From: Sphingobacterium multivorum
GTDB taxonomy: Bacteria; Bacteroidota; Bacteroidia; Sphingobacteriales; Sphingobacteriaceae
DNA length: 64,000 nucleotides
Direction: 5' to 3'
Assembly: GCF_039511225.1 (NCBI RefSeq)
Contig: NZ_CP154261.1
Span: forward strand, 2,170,001 to 2,234,000
How positions within the stretch are numbered: the first letter of the stretch is position 1; every line of letters begins with the position of its first letter. Positions 1 through 10,318 of the stretch are shown here, one piece after another. The notes beneath the pieces were generated by a model that saw only the letters and a program-made list of their open reading frames with translations, was not told the DNA's origin and did not search any database. The translations under genes and the position numbers were made by a program.

Positions 1-1
1 T

Positions 2-1207
2 GATGAATATCAGGCTATGGCGAAACAATTTAATCCCATCGCCTATAATCCAGACGAATGGGTACGCATGGCGAAAGATGCGGGGATGAAATATTTGATT
101 ATCACAGCCAAACATCACGATGGTTTTGCACTCTTTGAAACAAAAGCGAGCAAATGGAATATGGTGGACGCTACGCCCTATGGCAAAGACGTCTTGAAAC
201 CTTTGGCCGAAGCCTGCCGAAAATATGGACTGAAGCTTGGCTTTTATTACTCACAGGCGCAGGATTGGAATAACCCTGGTGGGTCGGCTGCTCGTAAGTT
301 AATGCGAGAAGGCTGGCCTAATCCAGATTCAACCCGTATAGATGACTACACGCTAGCACATCATGGCCATTGGGACCCCAAACAAGAAACAGCGAGTTTT
401 AGTGACTATATCAAAAACGTATCCGTACCTCAGGTCAAAGAATTGTTGAGTAACTATGGCGATATTGCTGTGCTATGGTGGGATACGCCAACCAATATGA
501 CCGACGAAGCCGCAAATATGCTTCAGGAGCAATTGGCATTACAACCCAATATTATCACAAATGATCGATTGAAACGGCCTAATTTCCCCGGCGATACCAA
601 AACGCCGGAGCAAAAAATTCCAGATTGGAGTGAACTCGAAGGCAAACATTGGGAAACCTGTATGACCATGAACGGTACTTGGGGCTACCGCACATCGGAT
701 CATAAATGGAAGTCTGCCGAAACCTTGATCCGCAATCTCGTTGATATTGCTTCCAAAGGTGGAAACTACCTGTTGAACGTTGGCCCAAAACCCGACGGAT
801 CCTTTCCACAGGAGAGTATAGAACGTCTGGCTGTAATTGGCAAATGGATGAAAGCCAATAGTGAAGCGATCTACGCAACCAAGAGCAGTCCTTTACAGCC
901 ATTTGAATGGGGGCGGTGTACCCTAAAGGAAGATGGAAAGCGGACTTATTTGTATGTCTCGGTATTTGACTGGCCAAAAAATGGAATAGTTGAACTTCCG
1001 ATTGAAAATAAAGTTTTAAAAGCTAGTCTTTTAGCCAATAATCAAGTGTTAAAGGTAAAGTCGAATGCCAATGGTATTCAGATTGCCGTGCCTGAGCAGG
1101 CCATTGATTCTGTTGCTACGGTGATTAAGATCGAAGTGGCTGGCAAATTTAAGCGCGAAAAAGGGCCCGGAGCAAAGAACATGAAAACTGGAGCTTTGGA
1201 CGAGTAA
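2..1207 (+). CDS. GH29 alpha-L-fucosidase, 5' end outside window
   Basis: This is an exo-acting fucosidase releasing terminal alpha-L-fucose from glycans, probably in the periplasm. The reading frame is open from base 2, upstream of the first in-window Met (base 17), and the product lacks the usual GH29 N-terminus and signal peptide, so the gene is truncated by the window edge. Diagnostic stretches are AKHHDGFALF (catalytic-barrel strand), LGFYYSQAQDW and VLWWDTPTN; the Asp in LWWD (codon 482-484) sits at the GH29 nucleophile position. LLNVGPKPDG, near the end of the barrel, is also typical. A beta-sandwich follows. It is the first of a run of co-directional glycosidase genes, 37 bases upstream of the GH2 gene. 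The family is certain; the exact linkage is not. Confidence 0.93.
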   Translation, partial: DEYQAMAKQFNPIAYNPDEWVRMAKDAGMKYLIITAKHHDGFALFETKASKWNMVDATPYGKDVLKPLAEACRKYGLKLGFYYSQAQDWNNPGGSAARKLMREGWPNPDSTRIDDYTLAHHGHWDPKQETASFSDYIKNVSVPQVKELLSNYGDIAVLWWDTPTNMTDEAANMLQEQLALQPNIITNDRLKRPNFPGDTKTPEQKIPDWSELEGKHWETCMTMNGTWGYRTSDHKWKSAETLIRNLVDIASKGGNYLLNVGPKPDGSFPQESIERLAVIGKWMKANSEAIYATKSSPLQPFEWGRCTLKEDGKRTYLYVSVFDWPKNGIVELPIENKVLKASLLANNQVLKVKSNANGIQIAVPEQAIDSVATVIKIEVAGKFKREKGPGAKNMKTGALDE

Positions 1208-1244
1208 GGCCGATAAGATGGAAAGCAGATACTAAAATAGCATA

Positions 1245-3716
1245 ATGAAGAAAAGTAGATTGAATAAAATAATTGCGTTGTTGTTGACTTTTGGAGTTGC
1301 TCAGCTCCACGCTCAGGAAGTTAAGCGGATTGATCATGGCTGGGATTTCTTAAAGAGCGATCTGGGTGGAATCTGGGAAGCTGTAAGACCGGTGGGAGCC
1401 GGTAATCCCGAATCTGTTCCATTGTGGCAGCAGGTAGATCTACCGCATTGTTATAATGCGCTGGACGCTGTTGATCCAGCTATCAATTATTATCAGGGAC
1501 CCAGTTGGTATAGAAAATCGCTGGAGATCGACAACCCCTATTTAAATGGTCACACTCTCCTTCATTTTGAAGGAGCCGGACAAAAGACAGCTGTTTATAT
1601 CCATACCGTTAAAGTTGGGGAGCACGTTGGTGGATACGACGAATGGACTGTGGACATTACGGATGCGGTTGAAAAGTTTAAAAAAACAGCTGCTTTTAAA
1701 AAACAGTTTAAGGGTAAAATACCGCTTTCAATTCGTGTGGATAATTCGCGTGATTTAGAAATGATCCCCTCCAATCTGTCTGATTTTAACGTCTATGGCG
1801 GTATTTACAGACATCTAAACCTGAAATATGTTCCGCAGACAGCCTTGGAACGTGTATTTGTTGAGGCGTCAGTAGGGGCTGATGGCAGGCAGGGGGTAGC
1901 CAACGTCCGTGGACGACTGATGCCATTTTCGGCTCAGACTAATTTTGAAGTCGAAATGCGGCTCTACGACCCCGCTGGAAAAATCGTGCAAACCCAGCAA
2001 CCACAGGTTAATAAGGGAGCATTAAATCTTGAATTTGGACAATTCATGGTCAAGAAGCCACAGCTTTGGAGCCCTGATCAACCGGCTTTATACCGTTTAG
2101 TTACGACAATCAAAAGCAATGGACAAGTATTTAAGGAAGAGAGTGTCTTTGGCTTTAGACATGTAGCGTTTAAAGAAAAAGGTCCTTTTCTGCTGAACGG
2201 GAAAAGACTTTTACTTCGCGGTACCCATCGTCATGAAGACCATGCCGGAGTTGCTGCAGCAATGACTGACGATCAGATCTTACAGGAGATGACCCTGATG
2301 AAAGAGATGGGTGTAAACTTTATACGCTTGGGACATTATCAGCAGAGTCGTAAAGTGCTTGAGGCCTGCGATAGTCTGGGTATTTTGGTTTGGGAAGAGA
2401 TTCCATGGTGCAGAGGTGGATTAGGTGGAGAAGTCTATCAGCTTCAGGGAAAACGGATGTTAACCAATATGATTGAACAGCATTATAATCATCCATCGGT
2501 CATTATTTGGGGCCTCGGCAACGAAAATGATTGGCCCGGTGATTTTACGGAGTTTGATCAGGCGAAGATAAGAGCTTATATGAGTGAACTCAATGGCTTA
2601 GCTCATCAATTGGACCCAAGCCGGAAAACAGCGATACGACGTTGTGATTTCTGTAAAGATATTGTTGATGTTTACTCGCCGTCCATTTGGGCGGGTTGGT
2701 ATAGAGGCGTTTATACCGACTATAAAGCAGCCTCCGAGGAAGAAATGAAAAAGGTAAAGCATTTCCTTCATGTGGAGTGGGGCGGGGATAGTCATGCAAG
2801 ACGACATGCAGAGGACCCTGACCGTGCTCTAGCTAAAATCAAAGGTGATGGTACAACAGATGAACGGGCAGGCGATGCGTCGCTCATTGGTGGAGCAGCA
2901 CGCGTTTCTAAAGATGGCGATTGGAGTGAAAGCTACATCTGTAATCTCATCGATTGGCACTTAAAGGAACAGGAAACCATGCCTTGGCTCACGGGAACAG
3001 CCTACTGGCCATTTAAAGATTTTTCAACTCCGGTCCGGCCAGACAATCCTGTGCCTTATGTCAATCAGAAGGGTGTTGTTGAACGGGATTTTACCAAAAA
3101 AGAATCGTACTACGTATTCCAGTCGTATTGGACCGAGAAGCCAATGTTGCATATTTATGGCCATAGCTGGCCGGTCCGTTGGGGTGAAAAAGACGAGTCG
3201 AAAATGATCAAGGTGTATTCCAATGCCAAGGAGGTTGAGCTTTTTGTCAATGGCAAAAGTCAAGGACTAAAGAAAAGAAATAGCCAAGATTTTCCAGCGG
3301 CAGGTTTGCGCTGGATGGTGAAACTGAACGAAGGAAGCAATCAGATTAAAGCTGTCGCGAAAAACGGCCGGGAAATTCTCGTGGATGAAATTGAACAGCA
3401 GTATCAGACAAAAAAGTGGGGTAAACCGGCAAAACTTCTTGTGGAAAAGATTGCCACGGAAGGCGATATGATCACTGTGCAAGCTCAAATTGTGGATAAT
3501 ACCAATACCCCCTGTCTCGATGCAAAGAATTGGATCTATTTTGGTTCGACCGGCGATGGTCAGTTGATCGTCGACCAAGGCACTTCTACGGGGTCGAAAA
3601 AAGTGCAGGCCTACAATGGTCGTGCTTTGATTAAGCTTCGACTGCCTTCGGGAAGCGCTGTGGTATCAGGCCGGATGGAAGGATCAAAAAGTACCTTGTT
3701 AACGATAGAAAAATAA
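1245..3716 (+). CDS. GH2 beta-galactosidase-type glycoside hydrolase
   Basis: This is a secreted GH2 retaining beta-glycosidase of 823 residues, most like beta-galactosidases of Bacteroidota polysaccharide loci. A signal peptide ends near QLHAQ (residues 1-23). In order come the sugar-binding jelly roll (about 25-195), an immunoglobulin-like domain (200-305), the TIM barrel (310-600), then DUF4982-like and C-terminal Ig-like domains. Glu427 in GLGNENDW matches the acid/base and Glu511 in HVEWGG matches the nucleophile. Six bases separate its stop from the GH95 start, so the two are co-transcribed. Other GH2 activities (beta-glucuronidase, beta-mannosidase) cannot be excluded, but the architecture with DUF4982 favours galactosidase. 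Confidence 0.92.
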   Translation: MKKSRLNKIIALLLTFGVAQLHAQEVKRIDHGWDFLKSDLGGIWEAVRPVGAGNPESVPLWQQVDLPHCYNALDAVDPAINYYQGPSWYRKSLEIDNPYLNGHTLLHFEGAGQKTAVYIHTVKVGEHVGGYDEWTVDITDAVEKFKKTAAFKKQFKGKIPLSIRVDNSRDLEMIPSNLSDFNVYGGIYRHLNLKYVPQTALERVFVEASVGADGRQGVANVRGRLMPFSAQTNFEVEMRLYDPAGKIVQTQQPQVNKGALNLEFGQFMVKKPQLWSPDQPALYRLVTTIKSNGQVFKEESVFGFRHVAFKEKGPFLLNGKRLLLRGTHRHEDHAGVAAAMTDDQILQEMTLMKEMGVNFIRLGHYQQSRKVLEACDSLGILVWEEIPWCRGGLGGEVYQLQGKRMLTNMIEQHYNHPSVIIWGLGNENDWPGDFTEFDQAKIRAYMSELNGLAHQLDPSRKTAIRRCDFCKDIVDVYSPSIWAGWYRGVYTDYKAASEEEMKKVKHFLHVEWGGDSHARRHAEDPDRALAKIKGDGTTDERAGDASLIGGAARVSKDGDWSESYICNLIDWHLKEQETMPWLTGTAYWPFKDFSTPVRPDNPVPYVNQKGVVERDFTKKESYYVFQSYWTEKPMLHIYGHSWPVRWGEKDESKMIKVYSNAKEVELFVNGKSQGLKKRNSQDFPAAGLRWMVKLNEGSNQIKAVAKNGREILVDEIEQQYQTKKWGKPAKLLVEKIATEGDMITVQAQIVDNTNTPCLDAKNWIYFGSTGDGQLIVDQGTSTGSKKVQAYNGRALIKLRLPSGSAVVSGRMEGSKSTLLTIEK

Positions 3717-3722
3717 CACAAG

Positions 3723-6293
3723 ATGTTAAAAGCAACGAATCATTTGAACTTCTTTTTACTGCTCGGCCTTATGGGGGCGCTTGCGCCATGCCGTGCACAA
3801 GGCAATTCGCCGCAGCTCAAGCTTTGGTATAATCAACCGGCCTCGCTCTGGGAGGAGGCACTACCGCTAGGCAATGGCACTACAGGAGCGATGGTCTTTG
3901 GTGGGTTAAGTAAAGATAGGTTTCAAATTAACGATAATACCCTATGGTCGGGTGAACCCGATGCGGGCAATAATCCCAATGGCCCGCAAATTCTACCCCA
4001 GGTACGCCAAGCCATCTTTGCTGGAAAATATGAAGAGGCAGCAGTTCTTTGGAAGAAAATGCAGGGACCTTATTCTGCCAGGTATTTACCTATGGGCGAT
4101 TTATGGTTGGATTTTCATCAGGACGAAAAAAAGGTAAAAGATTACAAACGGGAGCTGGATCTGGAGCGAGCGATCAATCGGGTCAGCTATTCCTATCAAG
4201 GCGTTCAATACCTAAGAGAAAGTTTTGTCAGCTTTCCGGATAAAGCACTGGTTGTTCGACTGAAGGCCGACAAGAAAAAATCAATTACATTCGACCTTTC
4301 CTTAACCAGTAAGCTAAAATACAGTGTTTCAGCGCAAGGGAATAATCAGCTGACCTTGCAGGGTAAAGCACCAAGTTTTGTTGCCAATAGGGATTATGAA
4401 CCCCAACAGGTGGTGTACGATAGTGTTGGCGGAAAAGGGATGGCTTTTGCGATGCAGGTAAGCGTAAAGAATATCGGAGGTGTGGTAAAAAAAGAGGGGG
4501 ATAAGCTTAAGATCATAGGCGCCGATGAGGTGATTTTATTTTTGACGGAAGCGACAAGCTTTAACGGTTTTGATAAGTCGCCGAGTCAGGAAGGTAAAGA
4601 TGCCACGCTGCTCGCAAAAAACCGCATGCATACTGTCTCCAAAAAGAATTTTCAGACCATACTCTCCGATCATCAAAAAGATTATCAAGCACTATTCAAT
4701 CGAGTAGCCTTTGAGCTGGCTGGTACCTCTGCGCATGATAAATTGCCTACAGATCAACGTATCATACAGTTTTCCAAAGGACCGGCCGATTTGGGGCTGC
4801 TGACACTGTATTATCATTTTGGACGGTACTTGTTGATTGCCAGTTCCAGACAAGGAGGGAGACCAGCTAATTTACAGGGGATCTGGAATGATCATGTGCA
4901 GCCGCCCTGGGGAAGTAATTACACGACCAATATCAATACAGAAATGAATTATTGGCTCGCGGAAAATACCAATCTTGCAGAATGTCATCAACCCTTGTTT
5001 GATTTTATGGATGAGCTGGCTATCAATGGGGCCAAAACAGCATCGATAAATTACAATATCGATAAGGGCTGGGTTGTTCATCATAATTCCGATCTATGGG
5101 CCAAAACTTCCCCTCCGGGCGGCTACGATTGGGATCCCAAAGGAATGCCGCGCTGGTCGGCATGGCCTATGGCCGGTGCCTGGTTGAGCACACATCTATG
5201 GGAACACTACCGTTTTACGGGCGACAAAACGTTCTTGAAGGAGAAGGCCTACCCCTTGATGAAAGGGGCAGCCCAATTTATGTTGCAATGGCTGATTGCG
5301 GATCCCGGAAATAAATATCTCGTCACCAATCCGTCCACTTCACCTGAAAATACAATTAAAATAGCAGGTAAGGAATATCAATTGACCATGGCCTCTACCA
5401 TGGACATGGCGATCATTCGGGAGCTTTTCACAGCTGTTATTCACTCCTGTACTATACTGAACGTTGATCCTGAATTTAAATCAGCACTAGAACAAGCGAA
5501 GGAAAAGCTTTATCCCTATCAGGTGGGGCAATATGGGCAATTGCAGGAATGGTTTAAAGATTGGGATGATCCAAAGGACCAGCATCGGCATATTTCCCAC
5601 CTATTTGGATTATACCCGGGCAATCAGATCAGCCTTGCAGAAAACAAGGCTTTGGCTGCGGCCTCCAAGCGTTCATTGCTTTTAAGGGGCGATGTGAGTA
5701 CCGGCTGGTCGATGGCCTGGAAGACAAATTGGTGGGCGAGGCTTCAGGATGGAAATCATGCCTATAAAATCCTCAAGGATGCCTTAAATTTTATTGATCC
5801 CAAATTGGACCGTGCGCAGATGAGCGGTGGCGGAGCCTATCCGAATCTATTTGATGCACATCCACCTTTTCAAATAGATGGGAATTTTGGTGCTACGGCG
5901 GGAATGACTGAAATGTTGCTGCAGAGTCATGATGGAGCCATCCACTTGTTACCGGCCCTACCTGATGAATGGTCTGCTGGGACGATAAAAGGAATTAAGG
6001 CCAGAGGAAACTTTACCGTAGATATTGCCTGGAAAAATAACGTATTGACCGAAGCAATGATCGTGTCCAATATTGGTGGTGTTTGTCGTTTGCGTACACC
6101 TTTACCCGTTAAAGTTGTCGGTGTCGAATCAAATCAGGCAGCTGTCACAGACAATGCGCTATTATATAAACCGGAACAACTTCCATATACGGTAGCTGAT
6201 CCGTCCAAATTGCCATCGTTAGCATCTACAAAAACATTCGAAGTTCAATTTGAGACCATAAAAGGTAAACGGTACCGTATTGTTCCAATGTAA
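3723..6293 (+). CDS. GH95 alpha-L-fucosidase (or alpha-L-galactosidase)
   Basis: This is an 856-residue secreted inverting glycosidase of GH95, with a signal peptide ending at CRAQ. The N-terminal beta domain begins [19 protein letters not shown], followed by an (alpha/alpha)6 barrel. Residues matching the active site of the Bifidobacterium enzyme are Asn403 and Asn405 in [10 protein letters not shown] (activating asparagines), Glu542 in STSPENT (general acid) and Asp719 in [11 protein letters not shown]. Length is normal for the family. GH95 members cleave alpha-1,2-fucosyl or, in some plant-glycan loci, alpha-L-galactosyl linkages. Together with the neighbouring GH29 gene it implies a substrate with two kinds of fucose-like caps. 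Confidence 0.94.
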   Translation: MLKATNHLNFFLLLGLMGALAPCRAQGNSPQLKLWYNQPASLWEEALPLGNGTTGAMVFGGLSKDRFQINDNTLWSGEPDAGNNPNGPQILPQVRQAIFAGKYEEAAVLWKKMQGPYSARYLPMGDLWLDFHQDEKKVKDYKRELDLERAINRVSYSYQGVQYLRESFVSFPDKALVVRLKADKKKSITFDLSLTSKLKYSVSAQGNNQLTLQGKAPSFVANRDYEPQQVVYDSVGGKGMAFAMQVSVKNIGGVVKKEGDKLKIIGADEVILFLTEATSFNGFDKSPSQEGKDATLLAKNRMHTVSKKNFQTILSDHQKDYQALFNRVAFELAGTSAHDKLPTDQRIIQFSKGPADLGLLTLYYHFGRYLLIASSRQGGRPANLQGIWNDHVQPPWGSNYTTNINTEMNYWLAENTNLAECHQPLFDFMDELAINGAKTASINYNIDKGWVVHHNSDLWAKTSPPGGYDWDPKGMPRWSAWPMAGAWLSTHLWEHYRFTGDKTFLKEKAYPLMKGAAQFMLQWLIADPGNKYLVTNPSTSPENTIKIAGKEYQLTMASTMDMAIIRELFTAVIHSCTILNVDPEFKSALEQAKEKLYPYQVGQYGQLQEWFKDWDDPKDQHRHISHLFGLYPGNQISLAENKALAAASKRSLLLRGDVSTGWSMAWKTNWWARLQDGNHAYKILKDALNFIDPKLDRAQMSGGGAYPNLFDAHPPFQIDGNFGATAGMTEMLLQSHDGAIHLLPALPDEWSAGTIKGIKARGNFTVDIAWKNNVLTEAMIVSNIGGVCRLRTPLPVKVVGVESNQAAVTDNALLYKPEQLPYTVADPSKLPSLASTKTFEVQFETIKGKRYRIVPM

Positions 6294-6310
6294 TTCAAAA
6301 ACCAGGAAAA

Positions 6311-7498
6311 ATGAAATCTACATCAATTGTTCGCGTCATGGGCTGTCTCCTTGGGATCGTAATTTTCCCCTTATTCTTGAGGGCAAAAATGAAGGAAGGT
6401 ATTTTTGAGCAGGAGATCATCCAGACGCTGCGCCCTGTTATCCTAAAGCAGTCCAAATGGGCGATGAAGCAGAAACCAGTGACTGTGACAGCTTATAAGG
6501 CAGTTCGGAGTGCCGGGGGTATTCATGATTTTTATTCTGAAGGTGATTATTGGTGGCCCGATCCCAAAGATCCCGCTGCGCCCTATATTCAACGGGATGG
6601 CATGACTAATCCGGCCAATTTCGTTGAACATCGTAAAGCGATGATCCGCTTCAGCCGAATTGTGGGGGCACTGGCCTCAGCCTATCGTTTGAATCCGGAT
6701 AAAAAATACGTACAGCAGGCCCTTCGCCATTTAAAGGCTTGGTTCGTGGATGCAGAGACGATGATGAATCCGAATCTTCTTTATGCTCAGGCTATACAAG
6801 GGCGTTTTACAGGGCGAGGAATAGGCATTATTGATACCATTCATCTGATGGAAGTTGCACAGGGCGTAAAGATATTTGAAGACGACCCCAATTTTCCACA
6901 GGCTACTAAGGATGCCATACATCGCTGGTTTGCAATCTATCTACGCTGGCTTACAACGCATCAATATGGAATCGATGAAATGAATTCTGCCAATAACCAT
7001 GGTACCTGTTGGGTGATGCAGGTCGCTGCATTTTCGAGTTTAGTGCAAGACACGGTATTACTCAACAGATGTGCAGATCGCTATGCGCACGTGTTATTGC
7101 CGAATCAAATGGAGTCTAATGGCAGTTTTCCGAGAGAATTGCAGCGGACAAAACCTTATGGATACGCGTTGTTTAATCTGGATGCGATGACCATGATCTG
7201 CCAGATTTTGTCCAAGACCAACACCTCCCTTTGGCAGTATACATTGTCTGATGGGCGGACAATAAAAACGGGTGTTGATTTTATGGTCCCTTATATTGCA
7301 GATAAAGAAAAATGGCCGTATCCGAAAGATGTCATGTATTGGGATCAGTGGCCAATTGCGCATCCGGCACTCGTATTTTCGGCAGAAGCTTTCCAGAATA
7401 AAGACTATCTGCAGCTTTGGAAAAAGCTTGATCATGCACCTGAACAAGAAGAGGTTGTTCGAAATTTACCCATTCGCAACCCGATTATATGGCTTTGA
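6311..7498 (+). CDS. Alginate lyase family protein (polysaccharide lyase)
   Basis: This 395-residue protein has an N-terminal hydrophobic signal (VMGCLLGIVIFPLFLRAKM) and the all-alpha alginate_lyase fold. Recognisable blocks are DYWWPDPKDP, the region around YAQAIQGRFTGRGIGI, and NSANNHGTCW, where the Asn-His pair is the expected catalytic site; GYALFNLDAM is the usual Tyr-containing block. It probably cleaves uronic-acid-containing chains by beta-elimination in the periplasm. The next gene carries GH88, which removes the unsaturated uronyl residue that such a lyase produces, so lyase activity fits the context. The family includes alginate, glucuronan and other uronan lyases; the substrate cannot be set from sequence alone. 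Confidence 0.82.
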   Translation: MKSTSIVRVMGCLLGIVIFPLFLRAKMKEGIFEQEIIQTLRPVILKQSKWAMKQKPVTVTAYKAVRSAGGIHDFYSEGDYWWPDPKDPAAPYIQRDGMTNPANFVEHRKAMIRFSRIVGALASAYRLNPDKKYVQQALRHLKAWFVDAETMMNPNLLYAQAIQGRFTGRGIGIIDTIHLMEVAQGVKIFEDDPNFPQATKDAIHRWFAIYLRWLTTHQYGIDEMNSANNHGTCWVMQVAAFSSLVQDTVLLNRCADRYAHVLLPNQMESNGSFPRELQRTKPYGYALFNLDAMTMICQILSKTNTSLWQYTLSDGRTIKTGVDFMVPYIADKEKWPYPKDVMYWDQWPIAHPALVFSAEAFQNKDYLQLWKKLDHAPEQEEVVRNLPIRNPIIWL

Positions 7499-7556
7499 TT
7501 TTCCTGGCTCTTTATAAAATAACTTAACCATTTCACCTTAAAAACCTACAGATAAC

Positions 7557-10256
7557 ATGAATGTTAATGCGACGTCTTTGCGAAGATATACCCTCTTTTT
7601 GCGCTTTCGAAATTTAAAAAGGCCATCCATTGCCAAAGCACTATTTTTGACGGGAATTCTGTGCGCTTTTCAACACGTTGAGGCACAGAGTACCAGGCAG
7701 CTGCAAAAAGCGTGGGGCCTTGCAGATCAACAAGCTCAACTACTTTATAAAGAATTGCAGCTCTTGAAAAAAAGGGATTCATCCTTGGTTTCGCCACGTA
7801 CGCTTTCCACAGATAACGAACTGGTTGCTGTGAAAAGGGGGGACTGGACCAGTGGTTTTTTTCCTGGCGTCCTATGGTTTCTCTACGAAAAGTCGGGAAA
7901 ACAACAATGGAAGGATCTCGCTTCAGAAGCAACAAGGTCGATCGAAGCGGAGCAATTTAATGGTAAGACCCATGATATGGGCTTTAAGATCTACTGTAGT
8001 GTTGGAAATGGTTATCGCTTAACCGCAAATCCACAGTACCGGGAGGTGCTTATACAGGCAGCCAAAACGCTGGCAACCCGCTTCAATCCAACAGTCGGCT
8101 GTATACGTTCGTGGGACCACAATAGCCACCGCTGGGACTTTCCGGTTATCATTGATAACATGCTCAATCTAGAATTGCTGTTTGAAGCAACCAAACTCAC
8201 TGGAGACTCTACTTATTATCAGATTGCGGTGAGCCACGCCAACACAACGCTAAAAAATCATTTTAGACCGGATTACAGTACCTATCATGTGATAGACTAC
8301 AACCCGAAAACAGGAGCAGTGCAGCATAAAAACACCCATCAGGGCTTAAGTGATGAATCGACCTGGTCGCGGGGTGAGGCCTGGGCACTGTATGGCTATA
8401 CGATGTGTTACAGAGAAACCGGCGATCCGAAATATCTGCAGCAAGCCGAAAAAGTTGCACATTGGCTGTTTGCACATCGCAATATGCCGAAAGACTTGAT
8501 CCCTTATTGGGATTTCGATGCACCTCATATACCAAATGAACCACGGGATGTGTCGGCAGCGACAGTCATTGCATCGGGGCTGTTGGAATTAAGCACGTAT
8601 AGCAACCAAGGGAAAGATTATCGTGCAAAAGCACAGACCATATTGGCTAACCTGATAGACCATTACATGTCGCCACCAAATAAAAATCGCGGTTTTATAT
8701 TATTACACAGTACGGGATCGAAACCTTCCAATACCGAAGTGGATAAACCTTTGAGTTATGCCGATTATTATTTCTTGGAAGCACTGCATCGACAAGAAGA
8801 GCTGCAGTCCGGAAAAGTGCAATCGGATCTGGTCCGGAAAAATCCAGCGGGACAATTGATCTATTTTCCGGATGCACAAGGAAACGTCATCCCCGACTTT
8901 AGTCGGGTGGGCTATCATCAAGGTGATCAAAAGCTGCCCAATGTTCCTGTCGTGGTTACGGTAAAACCCAGCGTAAATGGCGATGATCAGCAAATTATAC
9001 AGCAGGCTATCGATGCCGTAGCAGCAAAACCACCTGATAAAAACGGTTATAGAGGTGCTGTTTTGTTAAAAAAAGGCCTGTACACTATACCTGGGAGTTT
9101 GGAAATTCATGCCAGCGGTGTCGTGTTGAGAGGTGAGGGGGATGCTGAAGGACAAACCCTGCTTAAAGCAGCAGGCCAGCACCAACGGAGCTTATTGAAA
9201 GTTTCCGGTACGGGTAATTATACAGTGGACCAGGCTAGACAACAGTTTGTTAAGCCTGGTTATGGACCTGTAGGGGCTAACTATGTTCTGGTCGATCATA
9301 CGAACGAATGGAGAGTGGGCGAGCAGGTCCTGCTCTCGTATGAAATGAACGATGCCTGGATTGAAGCGCTTCACATGGACCAGATTGAAAAAAGAGAAGG
9401 GACGAAACAGTGGACAGCGCGGGAATACAAGCTAAATTTTGAACGTACGATTTTAGCCATTCGAGGTGACTCTGTATTTTTTGATAATCCTCTGGTGATG
9501 GCGATAGATCCGAGGTACGGAAAAGTGGCCGTCATTCCCTACACCTTCGACGGGCGTATAAGTGAAGTTGGGATCGAAAATATACGGTTCGAGTCTGATT
9601 TTGTAAGTGATACGGACGAAAATCACGGCTGGATTGCAATTGATATGGATAAAATAACGAATGGTTGGGTGCGCAATATCACCGCGCGTTATTTTGGCTA
9701 TGCGGCGGTGAGTCTTGGTGCTTTTGCCAAACAGATTACAGTAATGAAGTCGCGGTGTCTGGATGGAAAATCTCAAATTACAGGCGGGCGGAGGTATTCG
9801 TTCAATAATGACGGTCAGCTTAATTTATTTAAAGAACTTTATACGACGGAAGGTCGTCATGATTACGTAACGGGGGCCAGGACCCTCGGTCCGAACGTTT
9901 TTAGCCTTTCTAGCGCGGAACGAACACATGCGGATATTGGTCCACATCATCGATGGGCTGTTGGAACCTTATACGATCAAATCGTAACCGATGGTGAAAT
10001 TAATGTGCAGGATCGGGGTAACTGGGGGAGTGGACACGGTTGGGCTGGGGTGACACAAGTCTTATGGAATTGTACGGTCAAAAGTGCTGCAGTACAACAG
10101 CCCTGGGCTTCTGGGCAAAATTTTGCCATAGGCGTAAAGGGAGAAAAAGTAGCTGGAAGATTGAAAAATAGAAACGCTGGTTATTGGGAAAATCAAAACC
10201 GGATAATTTCGATCGGCTCGCTTTATGAGCAACAATTAAAAGATCGATTAAAGTGA
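7557..10256 (+). CDS. GH88 unsaturated glucuronyl hydrolase fused to beta-helix domain
   Basis: This is a two-part 899-residue protein. Residues about 45-415 form a GH88 (alpha/alpha)6 barrel, with Asp140 in THDMGF and Asp200 in VIIDNML at the two catalytic aspartate positions of unsaturated glucuronyl hydrolases; it would remove the 4,5-unsaturated uronic acid left by a lyase. Residues about 425-890 begin FPDAQGNVIPDFSRVGY and IQQAIDAV and look like a pectate-lyase-superfamily right-handed beta helix with LRGEGD and many short beta turns. The N-terminus is a long signal peptide ending at VEAQ. It follows the alginate-lyase-family gene by 58 bases. GH88 proteins are normally about 380-420 residues, so the C-terminal half is an addition of unknown activity. 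Confidence 0.88.
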   Translation: MNVNATSLRRYTLFLRFRNLKRPSIAKALFLTGILCAFQHVEAQSTRQLQKAWGLADQQAQLLYKELQLLKKRDSSLVSPRTLSTDNELVAVKRGDWTSGFFPGVLWFLYEKSGKQQWKDLASEATRSIEAEQFNGKTHDMGFKIYCSVGNGYRLTANPQYREVLIQAAKTLATRFNPTVGCIRSWDHNSHRWDFPVIIDNMLNLELLFEATKLTGDSTYYQIAVSHANTTLKNHFRPDYSTYHVIDYNPKTGAVQHKNTHQGLSDESTWSRGEAWALYGYTMCYRETGDPKYLQQAEKVAHWLFAHRNMPKDLIPYWDFDAPHIPNEPRDVSAATVIASGLLELSTYSNQGKDYRAKAQTILANLIDHYMSPPNKNRGFILLHSTGSKPSNTEVDKPLSYADYYFLEALHRQEELQSGKVQSDLVRKNPAGQLIYFPDAQGNVIPDFSRVGYHQGDQKLPNVPVVVTVKPSVNGDDQQIIQQAIDAVAAKPPDKNGYRGAVLLKKGLYTIPGSLEIHASGVVLRGEGDAEGQTLLKAAGQHQRSLLKVSGTGNYTVDQARQQFVKPGYGPVGANYVLVDHTNEWRVGEQVLLSYEMNDAWIEALHMDQIEKREGTKQWTAREYKLNFERTILAIRGDSVFFDNPLVMAIDPRYGKVAVIPYTFDGRISEVGIENIRFESDFVSDTDENHGWIAIDMDKITNGWVRNITARYFGYAAVSLGAFAKQITVMKSRCLDGKSQITGGRRYSFNNDGQLNLFKELYTTEGRHDYVTGARTLGPNVFSLSSAERTHADIGPHHRWAVGTLYDQIVTDGEINVQDRGNWGSGHGWAGVTQVLWNCTVKSAAVQQPWASGQNFAIGVKGEKVAGRLKNRNAGYWENQNRIISIGSLYEQQLKDRLK

Positions 10257-10318
10257 TTCTTGTTCGTGTTTATTCAATGGAATGATTATTTTTATCATCC
10301 ATTTCAATTATATACCTT

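Noticed and set aside
579..977. Antisense ORF across the fucosidase gene, and similar long antisense ORFs elsewhere
   Set aside because: They lie opposite well-supported genes and encode no recognisable domains. They follow from codon composition.
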